Shown one piece after another: positions 50,601 to 62,712 of a stretch of DNA of 64,000 bases. Location of the stretch: NCBI GenBank assembly GCA_030848705.1, contig CM061238.1, forward strand, positions 50,321,133-50,385,132, written 5' to 3'. Under the pieces are notes generated by a model, which did no database searches, was not told where the DNA came from, and saw only the letters and a list, made by a program, of their open reading frames with translations. Source of the DNA: Heracleum sosnowskyi (taxonomy: Eukaryota > Streptophyta > Magnoliopsida > Apiales > Apiaceae). The first letter of the stretch is position 1, and each line of letters opens with the position of its first letter. The translations under genes and the position numbers were made by a program.

Positions 50601-53600
50601 TTTTCAAGGACCAGCCATATAATGATCTACACAATTACCACTGTAAATAATTAAATAATATTGGGGAAGAGGGTTCAAACTCAAGACCTATCCTAGCATG
50701 AGCTTTATTACCACCGTAAATTACGAGCTCTCTAGGTCTTAGCATGAAAGCTTAGTTCATAATTCTTTAGTTCGCAACAATAAAGCTTTTTGATTCTAAT
50801 ATCCACATATTTGACTATTTTAAATAATCCTTAATAACTTATAGTAGCCAAAAACATCTGCAGATACATAAGTTATCTAAAAGTTTTGATTTAGAAATCT
50901 AACTGTTTATAATCACATATATTGTCTCCAAATTAATTTAAAACCTGAAACAAGGGAAGCAAAAAATGAACACAATGTTATGATTTTTTTAAGAACATAT
51001 ATTATATTGAAAGATAGAATTATATTATGTTATTACAAATTATATATACATATATATATATATATATTCTGTGTGTGAGTGTGTCACAAACTTACCTGGG
51101 GAAGTGGTAACACAACAAAGAAATCAATAAGAAAGTATCCAGAGAGGTAATTGAGAGCTATTTTTTTTGGATGGTCAACTAGATCGCCCGAACCCACAAC
51201 TCTAGTTTCAGGAGCAACATAAGCCAATCTAAACTGGAAGATGTAAATGAACAGCCATTAACCCATGAAGTATGTAATATATAATCAAATATACGAAAAA
51301 AAACAACGCTATATGTGCATCAATGTTTTCATAGTTTCTTACACAATTTACATGCACTATGACTAGATCAGAACAAAATATAAGGCTATCTTGTGCTTAA
51401 ATTTCTGGCACATTACCCTCATTACTCTAACCTGTCTAATGCCGTAAGGTTGCCAGACACAACACTATATAGCAAAACTTATCTTATCCCGAGTCTTTAT
51501 TTTGCCTCAAGTACCTGTGTCGATCAGTTGACACTAGGACATGGTATGGACATTCGGCCACTTGTTTTAGGCCCAAAACATGAATAAATTTCAGAATATT
51601 GCCAAGTCCAACACTTGGACATGTATCCATGTAACAAACTTCCAGCAGAGTCCGGATTAACAAAGATGAAAACTAGTAATTTGAAATTACTGCTTGAGAA
51701 ATGAAATTAGTTTGGTTGCATCCTGCTACTCAGTTTACAGTTTTCATTAATACAGCATCAGATAACACACTACAAGTTTATTAGCTTCTGACATAGCCCA
51801 TGACCAACTTTATTATCTGTCATGTTACTTCGCTCTTTAATATGTAAATCTGGTCCACAAATGTGGAAAACTTAACTCCAATGGTAAGAGAAATTTATCT
51901 CAACTCCAATGATAAGAGAAACTAATAAATTTCTATAAAGAGATATAATCGGCTTACCTGAAGAAGCATGTGCAGTAAGTAGATGAAGTCAGTCAGGCTT
52001 CTTAACGATATAAGTACTTTTGTCAAGGTCGGATCGAATACAATGCATTTGTGTTTCTGTCGAAAGAGAATGACATGTAAAGGGTAAGTTATTTTGCTCC
52101 TCCAAAAAATTCTAAAACTAAAAACAAGCATGTAAAAGAAAGCCTTCTTGACTAAAGATGGACGTGAAAACCGTAACTGATGTAGTTAAAGTTTAGTGGC
52201 ATGTGTGGTAAATGTGGGTAGGCCATGTGCTTGCGTAGTTGCGTACGAGGAAAAATGTGTAAATATATGGTGATCAGCTTGCACTATATTAACTCGTTAG
52301 ATTCAGAAAATTCCAGGACCTTACTACGAACTCTCTTTTTTTTTTTTTGCTAAGCAGACTACGAACTCTCTTTTAATCTTTCAGAACTAGATTGACTGAG
52401 AATTTGGGAGGAAAAAAAGGTTAATTTGAATAATATGGGAGGAAACTTGTTCAATCCTTCAAATCAATAATAACATACAACCTAAATATGATAACATGTC
52501 TCTTCGGTCTTACACTACCTGCACCAATAATACTAGCATGTCTGAGAAAGCTTAAGCCGAGCAACCACGTGCGGAACTATGTATGCATCTCAGATATTAT
52601 ATTTACCTTGGTTCATTTTTGAGATGGTGAACCAATCTCATTGTGGTGCCCTATATATGAAATTTGCAGTCATATGATAAACGTAAATATAGTCATTTGA
52701 GACATGAAAAAAAATCTATAAAACTTAACTTCAAAATCTCGCACTCATTTTGATAGTCATCAGATTGGAAGTCGAAAATAAGTTGAATTGACTCTTAAGT
52801 TTTCAGTGTCACAATAGACCATCTTTATTAAAGCATATAAGTATACTAAAATCAGGTAAATTTTGTAGCAGAAAAATGACATCAATTCTCATGGTTAACT
52901 AGCACATCTATGGAAGGTAAGAAAGAATTTACATCCAAGTCAATCAAGCGAGACTTCTAAGACAATAATTCATAAAGACCATAGGGAGTAACGAGAGAAC
53001 ACTAGTAATAAGTAAGAGTTTATAACTCTTAGCATTAGCATCTACAGAAATATGTCCCCTACCTCATTTACTGACAGCAGAAAAAAGAAGAGAGGGTCCA
53101 AAAAAACTGCAAACAAGCACGAGATGACGAAGAACTTATTCCATTTCTGAACAATTTTAGCATGAGGATTCATGACCCCAGGAATATATTGATACAGTGA
53201 AGAACAGGTTCTCTGCGCCCAACCTTTAGCATCTCCATAGTTGATATTAGGAAACTGCTGCCCAAACACAAGTAGTGAATTTTCTAGAATATACAGATTA
53301 GATTCACTCTTAAAGTAAAATAAGAGAAGAAAGTGATTTCCGAGGGTCGTTCAATATATGGCAATCAATTTACAAGTAAAGAAAGAATTAAGAAAACTCG
53401 TACTCACAACGTATATATCTTTTATGAGAAGCAGATAAAGATGGATTTTCTTAAGTATACCGTTAATATAACGAAGGAAAACATGCACATGAAACAACTG
53501 GCACCACATTCTACACCCAGTTCATTTCTCCATGTCTGCGACCAAAATGCTAGTTAGCTGTATAGAGTCATAGACTTCTTTTGTACATATTATAATTTAA

Positions 53601-54495
53601 GTTCTCAGTGTTGGCCAGTGTTTACTGTCTTAATTCTATCTAACACAAAGCATGTACGTACTTAAAAGTTAAATCTATCCAATCTTGTCTGCAAACATAA
53701 AAAACTTAATGCATACCTACTAAAGCAAAACACTGCCAACAACAATATACCTCATACCTACACTTAAGATAATCTACCATGACATGGTTTGGAAGGTTCA
53801 AAAGTGTTGCACAAAACTTGTAAACAACTTAGCAATGCAGTGTGCCCTGTGGTAATGAACGCACATAGCCACATATGAACCAATGCAGTGCTGAAGTTGT
53901 CAAAGGTATAAATTTTGAAAGAAAAGAGATGAGGATTTAAACACTCATGCAAACAGGGCGGAAATAAGACCAAGATCTTTCAGACAAAGGATCAAACCTT
54001 CTGATCAAATACACTAGATGCTTTTAAGTTCTTTCGCTGCCCCTCAAAGTAAGTTGGGCATGTCGTGCAGTAAGGATCACTACACATTCCCAGTGGACCA
54101 GATCTTAATAAATGTTCATTTGTCCTCTCATGGTTTCTATCTGACCAATCATTCTGATCCACTCCTTTGATTGAAGGGTAATTATCAAATGTAGCCTCCA
54201 TTGTTTTGCTTCCTATTGAACCTTGTGCAGGCTGAAATAAATTTTCATTCCCACGGTTTGCATATAGAGGACCACTCATTTGTATGTACGGTATTTTTCT
54301 TTCACTACGCAGCGGACCAGTATGACCTATAAAAGTATTTACTTTATCGCTGGATTCCAAAGAAGGCATTGGAATGGATATTGATGCACTACGCATTCTG
54401 GTTGTGGGCCTTCTAAACTGAGGTTTCTCATCTTCATCCATTTCCATGTACCTAGATGATAGCATGGGTACCTCATCTTTTTCTGAAGCATCCAT
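38678..54495 (-). CDS. Cyclic-nucleotide-gated ion channel, CNGC19/20-like (gene B), 12 exons
   Basis: Tandem paralogue of gene A with the same structure. Coding exons, 5' to 3': 54495-53998, 53254-53063, 52056-51958, 51233-51096, 50626-50378, 48830-48579, 47560-47415, 46403-46326, 44827-44698, 44596-44350, 40136-39974, 38792-38678; every exon has the same length as in A, total 2307 nt, 768 residues. All GT/AG sites checked are kept and no stop or frameshift is seen, so both copies look functional. Differences from A are few, about 31 residues by eye. Ten of them lie in exon 6, the extracellular loop before the pore (e.g. DACVDGRC in A, DACAHGWC in B). Others: TLAGNQ becomes TVAGNQ next to the filter; LLTW becomes LLRW in the phosphate-binding cassette; VEAF becomes VEAC in exon 11; YQSPYW becomes YESPYW before the IQ motif. 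Confidence 0.93.
40651..40921. mobile_element. Stowaway MITE, copy B only
   Basis: Starts CTCCATCTGTCCCTCTCATT, ends GAGGGGGACGGAGGGAG, with TA on both sides (40649-40650, 40922-40923). Copy A has the single TA empty site (ACAAAAAATAATAAACTCG near 16455-16471). It is nested in the older foldback repeat whose halves flank it (about 40535-40992). Confidence 0.9.
42178..42537. mobile_element. Mutator-type foldback element, copy B only
   Basis: Very long terminal inverted repeats (left GGGAAAATGAATTTTTTTAT, right its complement) extend about 130 bp inwards, so nearly the whole 360 bp can fold on itself. It has a 9-bp duplication TTATTTTAA (42169-42177 and 42538-42546), and copy A has that sequence once (17731-17739). 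No ORF. Confidence 0.9.
43095..43462 (-). mobile_element. Short non-autonomous Helitron in intron 10 of gene B
   Basis: Counterpart of 18296-18666. The CTAG end (43095-43098) and hairpin are present but the hairpin is mutated (GCGAAGTACGAGC), and the 5' end is eroded near ATTATAATCTAG, so the right limit is approximate. Confidence 0.65.
45623..46174. mobile_element. hAT-type miniature element in intron 8 of gene B
   Basis: Same insertion as 22941-23407, with the 8-bp duplication GTGAGAGA at 45615-45622 and 46175-46182. It is about 85 bp longer than in A because short internal units (CGAGCTATTCGAATAGTTTA and GAACTATTTAGTCGAGCTCG) are tandemly repeated. Confidence 0.75.
51491..51799. other. 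Copy-specific 309-bp segment in intron 3 of gene B
   Basis: Copy A reads straight through at TCTTATCCCATGACCAAC (about 28840-28857). In B, 309 bp lie between two CCC triplets at that point. CCC microhomology favours a deletion in A over a transposon in B; no inverted ends or target duplication are seen. Confidence 0.6.
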
Positions 54496-55774
54496 TACTC
54501 AAGTTGTTGACCTAGTAAAAGAAAGAGTAGATTAACTACCAGTGCCTTCCCAACAAATGCAATACATACTGACCCATATCTGACAAGAACAAATCAAACA
54601 AATTACGTTTAAATCATTGTTTAAATTGAGAAACAATTGTCAAGGATATGAATTATGAAGTATGATACGACTTTAATTGCCACATTAAAAATGAACAGAA
54701 TGAAATTCGAGATCATTGTCAATTCATCTGAACCAAATTCTGTTAATGCTTAAGAACAGTCTCTAATGCTGGAAGAAGTCAAACCGGTATAGAATAAGTT
54801 TCATCTGAACATAAAAGAAAAAGAAAAAGAACCAGCATCTGGTTTTGATTTCTCCAAACCTGACAGATAGAACCTGATTCTTATAAAGTAGAACTGCGAG
54901 ATAGTTACAGTATCATACTATCATGTAAACCTTAATATAGGCCACTAACTACCAAATCATTACTTGAATGATTAGCATATATGAATATCACATCCTTAGA
55001 AGTCACAACAAAAGAAACTTGCTATGTCAAACATAAACAGTTAATCCCACTAGGAAGCAGAGTCTGGGGAGGCTTAGGCATTACCCCCACCCCCTGCTCC
55101 AAGTAGTAGAGATGTGGGATGCTACTTCACGGTTTTATTACAAAGAGTAAAAGTATGAATTCAAAGCTAAACTCACTTGTAAATTATTGTAAAACCCCTG
55201 TAAAGTAAAGAGAACATTGGCTAAGAATAAAGATACTTAGCAATCACTCTTGATTCTGATCATCTAAAGGGCAAGACTCCCTTCCACATTCCCCATAACA
55301 AGTCAGGGGTTGGAAAATTCAAAAAAAAAACTCATTTAACAATCAAGAAAACATAAGCAGGCAACAAATTTGTAACCTCATAAATTCAAAAAAAACAAAG
55401 GGGTGTCATAAATTCAGCAAACATGATAAAAAAATAATGCCCATATAAAAAAACAAACTAAACATTCACAAACCAGTAGACAGCAGAAATTTGTAAGCTG
55501 AAAATTCAACAACTCAGTATGGTGAGTAATATATGAAACAAACAAACATATATACATATATATAGATACATGGTGACTTACCTTGTATAGTAAAAAGAGG
55601 CGAAGACCAAAAGACTTGACTTGTGTAAAAAACGAAGTTTCGAAGTTTGTCATTACATAAAGAAGAGTCTTTGCTGGGGCAGGTAATAATAAATATAGAG
55701 TATTATATATACACACACGCACACAAAGATGCGTGGAAATGAACAAGAGAGTTGAACGACTTTTATTTTAGTAT
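54496..55774 (-). promoter_or_regulatory. Leader, 5'UTR intron and core promoter of gene B
   Basis: Same layout as gene A: probable 5'UTR intron 55581-54512 (about 1070 bp), TATA-like TATATATAA at about 55703-55711, leader exon between. Similarity to copy A stops at 55774. Upstream is 197 bp of unrelated DNA, then the start of a Helitron at 55972. Confidence 0.6.
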
Positions 55775-55971
55775 CATAAAACTAATCATAAAACTAAATT
55801 CATGTCGGTGAGTATAGTCATAAAACTAAATTCCTGTGAGTGAAGAGTATAGTCGAAATTTCACTTTTGTCCCTAAAATAAGGTTGTTTTGGTAAATTCT
55901 CATGTATAAACGGGTTAACGGACTATCCATATGTAACTCAGCTTCCTAATATATGTTATTTTTCATTGTAA
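55775..55971. other. Short spacer between duplication edge and Helitron
   Basis: No gene seen. It has a direct repeat of a CATAAAACTAAATTC string. It is the distal promoter region of gene B if that gene is transcribed to the left. Confidence 0.5.
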
Positions 55972-56224
55972 TCTATACTATACTATTAAGAGTGATATGT
56001 TGTTTTGGTCGTGGTTAACACCTTCCATAAAAAAACCTCCCTTTCCAAAAAAACACGCGAACGAAAACACGGCTCTGAAAAAGGACTACGAAAACACGGC
56101 TCTAGGAAATAAAAGGAAAAAGGACTCTGTGCGCGGTTGAAGCAACCCAGAACAGAAAACTTCTCAACAATCGTCAACAATCGGGCAGCAATTTCGTCCA
56201 GGTAAAATTGGGGAATAATCTCTC

Positions 56225-56406
56225 TTGAATTGCTCCATGTTTGATTAAATGTCGCTGTGGAAAATTTAATCTCTCTTCTGAATGGGAATAATCTCTCTTG
56301 AATTGCTCCATGTTCTTGAATTGCTCCATGTTTGATTAAATGTCGCTGTGGAAAATTTAATCTCTCTTCTGAATGGTTTTTGAAGAATTATGGATTTTGT
56401 CGTACA
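56225..56406. repeat. 91-bp tandem repeat in the Helitron
   Basis: TTGAATTGCTCCATGTTT and the following bases to CTCTTCTGAATGG occur at 56225 and again at 56316. Confidence 0.75.
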
Positions 56407-56637
56407 TTTTTTGTTATTAATATTGTTCATTTGCAATTCATAACTATTCTGAAGCTCTTCATTCACTTTTACTAATTTTGATAATTTTGATAATGTTATT
56501 TTTTGCAGTAGTGAATTTGAATTTAGATATGAGATTAGAAGTTGTATGTGTGATTCAGTTTGCCTTAAATTCAGTTGTTGTGTGCTGTTTAGATTGGCTT
56601 TTGTAGGCATTGACTTGTGATTTCAGCAGAGCTGATG

Positions 56638-57495
56638 CAGTTGGAATTTTAATAGCTTGTGGATGGAAACAACTAGATGAAGGTTATAAAACCATCACTT
56701 TAATCTAGAAAAGCACAACTGGGAATGGCATATATAATAAACTACAAATTCTGACACTCAGATTCTGCATTTTATATGAAGTGATATTCTAGCTATAAGT
56801 ATTAGGCCAAATTATTACTCTTGCTAGCAGCTGTAGGTAAAAAATGTTAGTTCAACGTTGGTAGATTTAAAAAATACCAGGAGAGTAGTTTTATTACTAC
56901 ACAGTTGTCACTTACGTATTCAAATATGAGTTTGAATATTACTTTGTAAATACGTATGACAGTTGGAATTTTAATAGCTTGTGGATGGAAACAACTAGAT
57001 GAAGGTTATAAAACCATCACTTTAATCTAGAAAAGCACAACTCGGAATGACATATATAATAAACTACAAATTCTGACACTCAGATTCTGCATTTTATATG
57101 AAGTGATATTCTAGCTATAAGTATTAGGCCAAATTATTACTCTTGCTAGCAGCTGTAGGTAAAAAATGTTAGTTCAACGTTGGTAGATTTAAAAAATACC
57201 AGGAGAGTAGTTTTATTAGTACACAGTTGTCACTTACGTATTCAAATATGAGTTTGAATATTACTTTGTAAATACGTATGAGTTTACACAGTACTGATTC
57301 TTGCATTAGGTTGATGCATAAGTAGTTCTTACCATAATTTTGAGTAAAAAATGTTAGTTCAACATTGGTAGATTTAAAAAATAACAGGAGAGTAGTTTTA
57401 TTACTACACAGTTGTTGGTAAAAAATGTTAGTTCAACATTGGTAGATTTAAAAAATAACAGGAGAGTAGTTTTATTACTACACAGTTGACACTTA
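56638..57495. repeat. 322-bp tandem repeat followed by 75-bp repeats
   Basis: A unit starting CAGTTGGAATTTTAATAG is present at 56638-56959 and 56960-57281, nearly identical. A part of it (GTAAAAAATGTTAGTTCAAC onwards) recurs at 57343 and 57418 as a 75-bp tandem pair. Further diverged repeats (GAATTCTAAATCAATTA) continue to about 57990. No gene. Confidence 0.8.
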
Positions 57496-57997
57496 CGTAT
57501 TCAAATATGAGTTCTGATGCCTGCGAATTCTAAATCAATTAGAAAATATATACGTTTATAGGGTTGCTGATTAAAGTCCATAATTATGAAAAGTACGCTT
57601 CAAGTTAAAGCTCTGGATTACAAGTTGCAGGCTACGAAATAAGTTCTACACGGTTAGCCATACATATAAATACATTACTCATCTAGATAATTATTTTCTT
57701 AGAACAACTAAATTATATTTTCAATATTTGGTTTTTGTATCCTCATTCTTACCATAATTCTGATACGTGCGGATTCTAAATCAATTAAAAGCATTATGTT
57801 GATGCATAAGTAGTTCTTATCACAATTCTGATGCCTACGAATTCTAAATCAATTAAAAAATATATACGTTTATAGGGTTGCTTCAAGTTTCAGGCTAGGA
57901 AATAAGTTCTACACTGTTATCCGTACATATAAATACATTACTCATCTAGATAATTATTTTCTTAGAACAACTAAATTATATTTTCAATATTTGGTTT

Positions 57998-58390
57998 TTG
58001 TATCCTCGTGTTTGGGTGGTTCCGTATTCTACAGGATTGATATCTCCGCCACACAACCAAGACCCCCTAAAGGTACAATTGACTTATTTTCCAGCCCATT
58101 TATTCAGTAACCAACTCACTTTACTCCACTGGATATGGGCCATAGTCCTCAGACACGGAGAAAAGGAAAGAACTGGAAAGTTTGAAAAGACAATCAGGTA
58201 CGTGTCAAGAAAAGATTATGCAGAAACCAGGCTTAGGATCAAAGATAGGTTTGCAAAGAGAACTAGAGTGTATCCAATTTTTTCCTCCACTCTCATGGCT
58301 GAAACTGGATCTGGAATTGTCCCGTCATTCTTAATTTGTATGAAGCCTAACATTGTACAGTTTAATCATATAAACATTTTCAGTTTTTGA
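57998..58390 (+). pseudogene. CONSTANS-like CCT-domain fragment captured by the Helitron
   Basis: A 130-codon reading frame whose part at about 58148-58272 reads GKFEKTIRYVSRKDYAETR then LRIKDRFAKRTRV. This matches the CCT domain of CONSTANS-like proteins (family pattern: basic stretch, FEKTIRYASRKAYAE, RPRIKGRFAKR), which in intact proteins directs nuclear localisation and DNA or NF-Y binding. Substitutions at conserved positions (S-R-K-D, L for P in the R-P-R-I segment, D for G) and the lack of B-box zinc fingers or a plausible upstream part show it is a fragment. The surrounding residues do not match anything I know. It lies inside the Helitron on the same strand as Rep, the usual picture of gene capture. 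Confidence 0.75.
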
Positions 58391-58669
58391 TAAAATTAGT
58401 ATAATGTTGACAAGGGACTACAAAGCTGAGCCAATTAAGAACAAGTCACTTCTCACAACATGCCCAACCAAGATGAGACTTTTAGAAAAAATATTAAAAA
58501 AAAGTGTTAGACATTACAAGATTGTTCAATTATTGAAACTCTGGAGGTTAGTGTGATGACTTATTAGGATCGTCAATTTATGTCCAAATATTCAACATAA
58601 TTTGAATTTAACTATTTATTGTAAGCTCATTTAATTATTCTTAAATTTATATGTCTTTATTATTCTTAG

Positions 58670-59112
58670 GCTGACAGCTTAGACGAGGCCATCGACATTG
58701 TTAACAAAAATAAGTACATTCTTAAGTTTGAATTTAATGTTAAAATCTGAATTTTAATGTAGTTCCACTCAACTCATAGATTGCTGCTCTTGGCAGATAT
58801 GTCATTAAAGCTTATATTTTTAGACTGAGTTAAAAGCTGGGCAGGTACAATCGAATTTGGATTTGTCAACTTAATTTGCAGGTTCTTGCCGAGAAAGAAA
58901 AGATCCGTTTGTTTTATCAACTAGGGTAAAATAATAATTTTTTTATGAAGTTGCAATATCAAACTGCAACAACTTTGTCGTCCCCAGATAAGTAAATATA
59001 TTAGTTACAATATCTTTACTACAATGTTTCTTGGATTAAGCTTTACTATAAGTTGCATTTGATTTAGGGTGGCATAAATGTTCATGTTCCAGCTCCATTT
59101 GTTGTTTTCTCA
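58670..59112 (+). pseudogene. Two exon-like fragments of a methylmalonate-semialdehyde dehydrogenase (ALDH6) gene
   Basis: 58670-58717, directly after a TTATTCTTAG acceptor-like site, reads ADSLDEAIDIVNKNKY. 59068-59112, after GATTTAG, reads GGINVHVPAPFVVFS. Both recall consecutive parts of the C-terminal half of plant ALDH6 (an aldehyde dehydrogenase of valine and pyrimidine breakdown): a 15-residue exon of the form ADSLDEAI-IVNKNK and the later VGINVPIPVP segment. Order and strand agree, but the exon expected between them is not seen and the second fragment has diverged. Non-functional; probably a second captured gene. Confidence 0.5.
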
Positions 59113-59433
59113 TTGCTTGATTCAAGGCGTGTATATCTCTGTAAATCTTGATTTCTATGGTAGATTTGAACACTAATTCTTATTCATGTATTACTTATGT
59201 TAGGATGTGTGTAATTTGTGTGGCATGCTCTCTGACTTGGATACCTATCAAAGTATGACTTGGATACATATAGAAAGCATTATGCTTATGTTGTGCATTA
59301 GAACCTTGTGATATAGTTATCTACAATGTGGTTATAAAATGATTGCTTTCTAAAATATCACGTCCACCTGGCTTGATTAATCTACGTACCTAAGCTTTGA
59401 TGTTTTTCTTGCTTTGCAGTAATTTAATGCGAG

Positions 59434-62400
59434 ATGGAGAATAAAACTGATGAAAGAGGTGGTTTCAAAACTGATGAACATGGAGATGAAAACAGTGAGG
59501 AACCTTGGGTAAAATACCTGGAACGTAACAAGAAACAACGAGAAATATATGAGAACCCGGTATTACAAGCTGAGACTTTTGATTAAAATAATTAAAATTG
59601 ATGCTCATCTTAAATAATTACCTTTAAATAATTTTCAACCTTTGTGGAGATTGTTCGGGAAATGAGTTTGTCAGAAATCATGGCCGGAAAACGTAGGATT
59701 AAGCGTGACGCAAAAATGCGTCAAGATGACAAGGAAAGAATGATGCGCTCTGGTTTGTTTTTTGATTGATTATTTTTACTTTATGTATTGCTTATACCTG
59801 AAATGCTTCCAAATCGAGATTCGTTTTCGTGTTTTTCTATAATTTAAGTGAATTATTTGTTATAATTACATTGGCACATATGCGTCTTTAACCTTTCTTT
59901 TTCAAACTTACCTGTACAAATACACTTTTGTATTTTTTTTAACGTGACAGTTACACACTATAACATGGAGAGTGCGAGTTATTTGGACGGAACATCATCT
60001 ACTACCACATACAATACATCTGGTGTGTTGGTGTCAAATTATCTGTTTTGTCAAGTTATCTATTTTATACTTTCCCTATATATCAAATATTCAACTTTTC
60101 TGATTTTAGAAAATTTCTATATTTTAGATGCGGTGAATGTTCTTTTAATATTTTTTGTTGCTTGACAGTTATTATGTACGACCTGGATACGACGGGCGGA
60201 ATAACAAATAACTCACATAGAATCACTACCTCATATAATACATCTGGTGTGTCAATGTCAATTTATCTATTTTGTCAATTTATCCATGCTATAAGCAAAA
60301 ATTGCACAAAAAGAAAGTCAGAAACTAAAAAACAGCATATTGGCCGCAATAAGAAACGTGTAGCAAGATACATTCAACAAGTATTAACAAATAACTCACA
60401 TAGAACCACTACCCCATATAATACATCTGGTGTGTCAATGTCAATTTATCTGTTTTGTCAATTTATCCATGCTATTATTTCCCTATGCATGAAATATTCA
60501 AGTTTTCTGATTTAGGCAAATCCCTATATTTTAAATGCTAGATTTTTTAGTGAGCAAAACTTTAGTAACAGCTTTGGCATATTTTATGTATTGTATGGCT
60601 TACTGACTCTTGATATTAAAATTTTGTTGGCCATATATATTTCCATAGGATCTGAATCTCATAAGTTTTTTGTGAAAGGGAGAAAATGCAAAAGAAAGGA
60701 GCCTGAAACTAGGGAGCAACAGGATCAACGAAATAAGAAACGCGAAGCAAAATACATAAAAGCAAAATACGAACAAGTATAACATAATAATTTTCTTTGT
60801 CGCTGAATTTATGTTCAATTTTGTTCAATTTTGCCTGTATATAATACCGACCTCTTCATTTATCCAGTTTAAACAGAAGCTTATTGTATCGAGGAACCGT
60901 TTCAATCATGATGCAAGTAAGAGCAATGTTGAAAAAGGCAAAAATTGCACAAAAAGAAAGTCAAAAACTAAAAAGCAACGGATTGACCGCAATATGAAAC
61001 GTGTAGCAAGATACATTCAACAAGTATTGAATGATATTTTCATTCATCGCTCAATCTATGTTCAGTTTTGCCTATTTAATGCTAACCCCTTGGTCTTTTC
61101 ATTTTCAATAATAGGTGATTGCAACGAGGAACTTTTTGAGCCACGGTACATGTTTATGATTAACATGATTGTAAACATTTTTACTAAATGCCCCTTATTT
61201 GTTTGTAATGATTTTATTAGGAAACCAACAAAGTGCATTTCAACCTTCATTGCCATTGGTTTTTGGTGATAGCACTCCGGTTACAAGTATGTTGACTTAT
61301 GCCAAACATTCTTATGAATATCAATGCATTTGTAACTTCAATAAAATGAGCACAATCTATGTAAAACTTGATGATAAATAACATTTGGGGGCGGTGATTA
61401 TGACTATTCCATCCTGGATTTTATAGAGCTAAAACTGGACAACTTATATGAAACTTACAGTAACTGATCTGGTGCACAAGTTATGACAATTCTGCTTTGG
61501 TCCTTAAAATGTACACAATACTCGAAATCTTATTGGTATTGCCTCCTTGACTATGTATGTATAGGTCGCCAAATGATTTACTTATGATGCTTGCATGATA
61601 GTAACCTTTCCTTGACATTAAATGTAAAACAATTGAAAACTAATGAGCAACTATTTTTTGTCATGGATGTTATGTAGACTAAATAAAAATTGAAAGTTCC
61701 CTTGATTTGTTTAATAATAGAATTATATCTCTAAGCGTTTACATGTTTAAACTATAGGCATATCTTTGAAATTGGAGGCCAATAAGACAAAGGCAAGAGA
61801 AAGATATCGTAAAAGAAGAAACTCTGAAACTGTTGAACAACGAGAAGAGCGTAATGCAAAACGGCGGAAAAAGTACATGGAAAAGGTATTTAGGACTGAA
61901 TTACAAATTAAATTAAAATATATATAAGAAGTTAGTATTGTGGACTGCTTTTGGAATGCTCTATTCTTCCATACTTACTTATTAAATTGTAAATGAATTA
62001 TCTTAGAGAGCTTATGAGAGTGCCGAGCATCGGGATGATCAGGTATTACCATCTAAATTTTAATTTATATTAGAGCATATACTTACAATTTCAAATGGTA
62101 ACCTCTAGCCTCTGGATTTTACAAATTCACAGAATGTCACTATGGAAAATAGCCTCGGTGTTTTGGATAATGTGGCTAAAAAACCCAAGGATAAACGTAA
62201 TGAACGCAGGCGTGAGAAGTACAGAGAAAAAAACTACAGTCTGGTTTGTGTTTGTCGATATTCATTTTGATCGTTGCATTCTTTATATTTAAAAATCATG
62301 AATCCCGTATACACAGTACATGTTATTTGTGCAGAAAATACGACTCCAAGTGTGGAATACGATGCTTCGAAATTAATTGTTAGACCGCTGCTTAAATTTG

Positions 62401-62602
62401 CAGGTTAGTTCTGTAATTTGAATTACATGAATTATTTTTCTATGTATGTTTTTGCAGGTTGGTTCTGTAATTTGTATTACATGAATTATTTTTCTATGTA
62501 TGTTTGTTAACAAATTACCGATGTTGCAGCTTTGCCTCCATTGAGTAAGAGAATGAGGACCAAAATAAATGGCATTAAAGAAAAATTTGGTAATTTTTTA
62601 TT
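59434..62602 (+). pseudogene. Helitron protein N-terminal region: many small exons with a repeated basic motif
   Basis: From ATG 59434 (MENKTDERGGFKTDEHGDEN) a chain of short open segments bounded by AG and GT sites: about 59434-59559, 59662-59752, 59951-60022, 60169-60246, 60295-60429, 60649-60776, 60870-61022, 61114-61147, 61220-61290, 61760-61888, 62008-62041, 62134-62243, 62337-62402 and 62530-62590. Five or more share a basic pattern KR-x-x-(K/R)-Y: KREAKYIKAKYEQ, KRVARYIQQ twice, KRRKKYMEK and RRREKYREK. Others repeat a different unit (NNSHRTTTPYNTSG). Arginine/lysine-rich N-termini occur in plant Helitron proteins. Exon joins are inferred from splice signals only and some phases were not checked. 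Confidence 0.5.
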
Positions 62603-62712
62603 CTATTTAACGTTTCAAAGATTTTACTCCTTGGTTATTTTGTTTTATAGTCCCAACGAATATTTTGCTTAAATCTGTAGCATTGTTTATTGCTAAATAT
62701 TTATGAATGCAG

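Larger units (their letters stand above)
37778..55774. repeat. Large segmental duplication, copy B
   Basis: Partner of 13610-33028. Relative to copy A it lacks the 2-kb Helitron and the 177-bp exon duplication, and carries a Stowaway (40651-40921), a 360-bp foldback (42178-42537), about 309 extra bases at 51491-51799 and a different intron-4 segment (about 50638-50842). 37778-38677 is the gene 3' flank without another gene. Confidence 0.9.
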
